Under the pieces are notes generated by a model. It was not told where the DNA came from. It saw only the letters and a list, made by a program, of their open reading frames with translations, and did no database searches. A stretch of DNA of 42,988 bases from Planctomycetota bacterium (GTDB lineage Bacteria > Planctomycetota > Phycisphaerae > SM23-33): assembly GCA_012729725.1 (NCBI GenBank), contig JAAYCO010000085.1, positions 1 through 42,988 on the forward strand. Direction: 5' to 3'. The position numbers and the translations under genes are program-made. Positions 40,939 through 42,988 of this stretch are shown here, piece after piece; position 1 is the stretch's first letter; the number at the start of each line of letters is the position of its first letter.

Positions 40939-42657
40939 ATGAAAATGCGTATCGCCACCATCGCTCTGTTGCTAGTCGGCGGCTGTGTCGGGGCCGGCAA
41001 GATCGATCCCAACCTGCTCAACCGCTATCAGTATAAGCTTGCCTGCAACAGCCCCCAGCCCAGGGGCGGGACAAGAAGCATTGGCCTGCTTCAACCGTCT
41101 CAGGAACTCGGACCAAGGCTCAGGATATCCGGCGATGAACGCAAACAGGTGGAGCTTGACGTCAACGAAGCCGTCATGCTTGCCGTCGCAAACAACCTCG
41201 ACGTGCGGGTGCTGAGCTTTGATCCGGAGATTGCGCGGCAGGAGATGATTCAGGCGGCAGCACAGTTCGATTACACTGTTTTCGGCGGTTACACATTCTC
41301 CAGAGAGGAGACGCCAGGCAGCCTGTTGCAGGCGGCAGGACAGGCAAAACGGCATACGTTCGATGCGGGAGTGCGTCAGTTGACCCCGCTTGGGGGCACG
41401 TGGGCCATACGCGGCGCGCTGAGCAGAATATGGGATAACCGCACGTTCGGCGCATCGCCGGTGACATACGAATCAACGATCGCCCTGGAAGTGGCGCAAC
41501 CGCTGTTGCGTGACGCCGGCCCGACGTTCAACCTGGCCCGGCTGAGAATCGCTCGCGTCAGCAGGCGCATCAGCGAAGAGGAATTCCGCCGGGTTCTTGA
41601 AGATGCGATCACGCAGACCATAAACGAATACTGGTCGCTGTGGCTTGCCCGCGAGAATCTGGCGCTGGAGGAACAGCTTCTTCGCTGGCGACGCGACACC
41701 TACGAGCGCGTCTGGGAGCGGCGCGAGATAGACGCCGGCGCGGCGCAGATCAATCAGGCTCTGGCGGCAGTCGCGGCCAGTGAAGTCGCGGTCATCCGAG
41801 CTCGCAAGAACGTGGTGGATGTTCAGGAGCGGCTGGTTCGGCTGCTGGCGGACCAGCGGATAAACCTGGTGGATGATCTGGTGATCATCCCGACGACGCC
41901 CCCGGCGACAGCGCCGGTTGTGGTGGATGTGAACGACCAGCTGATCGCCGCCATGGAGCACAATCCATTGCTGGAACAGGCAAGGCTGAACATTCAGGTT
42001 GCCGACATCAATGTGCAGGTCGCAATCAATCAGGCTCTGCCTCAACTGGACCTTCAGGGCCAAGTTGGGTATCAGGGTTTTGGCGGGACAACCGGCAGGG
42101 CGATCGACAATCTGAGCGATCAACTCAGTTACACGCTTGCCCTGGCGATGGAGTATCCGCTGGGCAACCGTGAAAGGCTTGCCGAACTCACCCGCCGAAG
42201 GCTGCTGCGAGACAGGACGATAACCGAACTTCAACGAGCCGCCGAACAGGTGGCGGTTGACGTGAAGGAACGCGCCAGGGAAATTGAACTCAATTACAAG
42301 GAAATCGAAGGCCAGCGGCGTGTTGTCGAAGCAAGGCGGGCGGAGCTTGAAGCCCTGGAAGCCATAGAGCAGATACAGGGCAGGCTGACGCCGGAATTCC
42401 TGCAATTGAAACTTAACAGCCAGGTCCAGACGGCATTGGCCCGGCTGCAGGAACTGACAGCCGTTCGAGACTACAACGTCTCGATGGCCCAACTGGCTCG
42501 CAACACCGGCACGATTCTCAGGCAGTACTCGCTTGATCTGGCCATTACTCCGGTGCTGGACCAGCTTCCATGCCCGCCTTCATCCGTCCAGCCTGAGCTT
42601 GTTGACGCGCCCGAAGCCGTTGGCAAGCCCACGATGCGGAGCATGGCGACCGACTGA
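40939..42657 (+). CDS. TolC-family outer-membrane efflux lipoprotein
   Basis: A 572-residue outer-membrane protein. The start MKMRIATIALLLVGGC gives a lipobox, so it is lipidated at Cys16, as in OprM-type channels. The body shows the two-repeat TolC pattern of long amphipathic helices: LDVNEAVMLAVANNLDVRVL, and later EHNPLLEQARLNIQVADINV, with beta-barrel strands (ETPGSLLQAAGQAKRHTFDA region and YTLALAMEYPLGN) between them. It should form the exit duct of a tripartite efflux or type I secretion system. The inner-membrane partners are not in this window. A near-consensus promoter precedes it. Confidence 0.9.
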   Translation: MKMRIATIALLLVGGCVGAGKIDPNLLNRYQYKLACNSPQPRGGTRSIGLLQPSQELGPRLRISGDERKQVELDVNEAVMLAVANNLDVRVLSFDPEIARQEMIQAAAQFDYTVFGGYTFSREETPGSLLQAAGQAKRHTFDAGVRQLTPLGGTWAIRGALSRIWDNRTFGASPVTYESTIALEVAQPLLRDAGPTFNLARLRIARVSRRISEEEFRRVLEDAITQTINEYWSLWLARENLALEEQLLRWRRDTYERVWERREIDAGAAQINQALAAVAASEVAVIRARKNVVDVQERLVRLLADQRINLVDDLVIIPTTPPATAPVVVDVNDQLIAAMEHNPLLEQARLNIQVADINVQVAINQALPQLDLQGQVGYQGFGGTTGRAIDNLSDQLSYTLALAMEYPLGNRERLAELTRRRLLRDRTITELQRAAEQVAVDVKERAREIELNYKEIEGQRRVVEARRAELEALEAIEQIQGRLTPEFLQLKLNSQVQTALARLQELTAVRDYNVSMAQLARNTGTILRQYSLDLAITPVLDQLPCPPSSVQPELVDAPEAVGKPTMRSMATD

Positions 42658-42786
42658 TTCATGTTCTCCTGTTGTTTGTCGATTTGCGGCACATAATTCT
42701 TGTGCGCCCCCATCATTCATGGGTATCATTGCTTCGATCAGTGGGTTGATTGCGCCTGTCAGAAAATTCTTCTTTTTTTAGCAGCG

Positions 42787-42804
42787 GTGACACTAGGCTG
42801 TCAC
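42787..42804. promoter_or_regulatory. Inverted repeat upstream of the HTH regulator, candidate operator
   Basis: GTGACA (42787-42792), 6-nt spacer, TGTCAC (42799-42804). It lies 23 nt before the start of the regulator gene and may be an autoregulatory site. This is inferred from position and symmetry only. Confidence 0.45.
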
Positions 42805-42827
42805 ACCTTTGTGGGAGGTTAGAGCAA

Positions 42828-42988
42828 GTGAGCATCAGCCGCGTGTACAGGATACTGAGGATAATCACGATTCTTCAGGGCAGTCGCGGCTACACCGCTG
42901 ATGAACTGGCCAGTGAACTTGATGTCAGCCGCAGAACTGTGTTCAGGGATTTGAACATGCTCGAAATGGCAAGGATTCCTTACTACTT
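42828..42988 (+). CDS. HTH transcriptional regulator, N-terminal part (probably WYL family)
   Basis: The first 53 codons of a gene cut by the window edge. Sequence VYRILRIITILQGSRGYTAD then ELASELDVSRRTVFRDLNML is the DeoR/HTH_11-type winged helix found at the N-terminus of WYL-domain regulators; the WYL part itself is not visible, so that family call is inference. It starts at GTG 42828 behind GGGAGG at 42813-42818. An 18-bp inverted repeat lies just upstream. WYL regulators often control their own gene or respond to nucleic acids or damage; nothing here shows its target. Confidence 0.75.
   Translation, partial: MSISRVYRILRIITILQGSRGYTADELASELDVSRRTVFRDLNMLEMARIPYY

Noticed and set aside
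1-42988. CRISPR arrays, transposons, integrases, phage genes or attachment sites
   Set aside because: No regularly spaced repeats, transposase or integrase motifs, or terminal inverted repeats were found.

Overview
The window looks like chromosomal DNA from a GC-rich, diderm bacterium of the Planctomycetota, most likely a Phycisphaerae-type lineage. This is inferred from the mix of genes: a GntR-type DNA-binding domain fused to a LacI-type sensor, lipopolysaccharide-core genes, long lineage-restricted exported proteins, and an RF-1-like protein with a non-standard tail. No rRNA, tRNA, CRISPR array, insertion sequence, integrase or phage gene is visible. Coding is dense on both strands and I see no broken genes.

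Layout. 1-3.6 kb (minus): an autoregulated GntR/LacI hybrid regulator and a polytopic GT-C-like membrane protein with C-terminal TPR. 3.7-7.5 kb: a 24-residue, extremely basic micro-ORF, the radical-SAM enzyme AmrS, an exported protein, a MarC-family membrane protein and CdsA. 7.7-10 kb (minus): an exported protein with a degenerate alpha/beta-hydrolase look and a Gfo/Idh/MocA oxidoreductase. 10.0-14.8 kb (minus): a compact three-gene iron-sulfur cassette, made of a stand-alone 2-hydroxyacyl-CoA-dehydratase/activase-like protein, a radical-SAM enzyme of the tetraether-lipid-synthase/MJ0619 family, and a SPASM radical-SAM enzyme that overlaps it by ATGA. This is the strongest candidate for an undescribed pathway. 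15-17 kb (minus): dnaJ, grpE and an FmdB-type zinc ribbon. 17.2-21.8 kb (minus): a YmdB-like phosphodiesterase, an APC transporter fused to a PTS EIIA domain, hemB and a NUDT22-like Nudix protein.

21.9-25.7 kb (plus): an overlapping operon for a heptosyltransferase, a WaaP-type sugar kinase, a GT4 glycosyltransferase and PlsY. This is outer-membrane glycolipid synthesis coupled to phospholipid synthesis. 25.8-30.1 kb (plus): an M16C/PreP-like metallopeptidase, a YceH-family protein and an HTH protein with a pseudo-receiver domain. A strong intrinsic terminator follows. 30.5-33.5 kb (plus): a small lipoprotein, recA with a long inverted repeat over its promoter, and aroA. 33.5-40.8 kb (minus): a phosphomannomutase/phosphoglucomutase, a large exported beta-propeller-like protein, an 842-residue kinase-fold/membrane fusion and an RF-1-domain protein. 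40.9-43 kb (plus): a TolC-family outer-membrane lipoprotein behind a near-consensus promoter, and the start of an HTH (probably WYL-type) regulator cut by the window end.

Regulation. Several genes with no Shine-Dalgarno sequence (amrS, the GT-C-like protein, waaF, hemB) have a TATAAT-like box 6-9 nt before the ATG, which suggests leaderless transcripts. Genes inside operons have clear AGGAG-type sites or overlapping stop/start codons. Functional statements rest on motif and family recognition by eye; no database search or computation was run.
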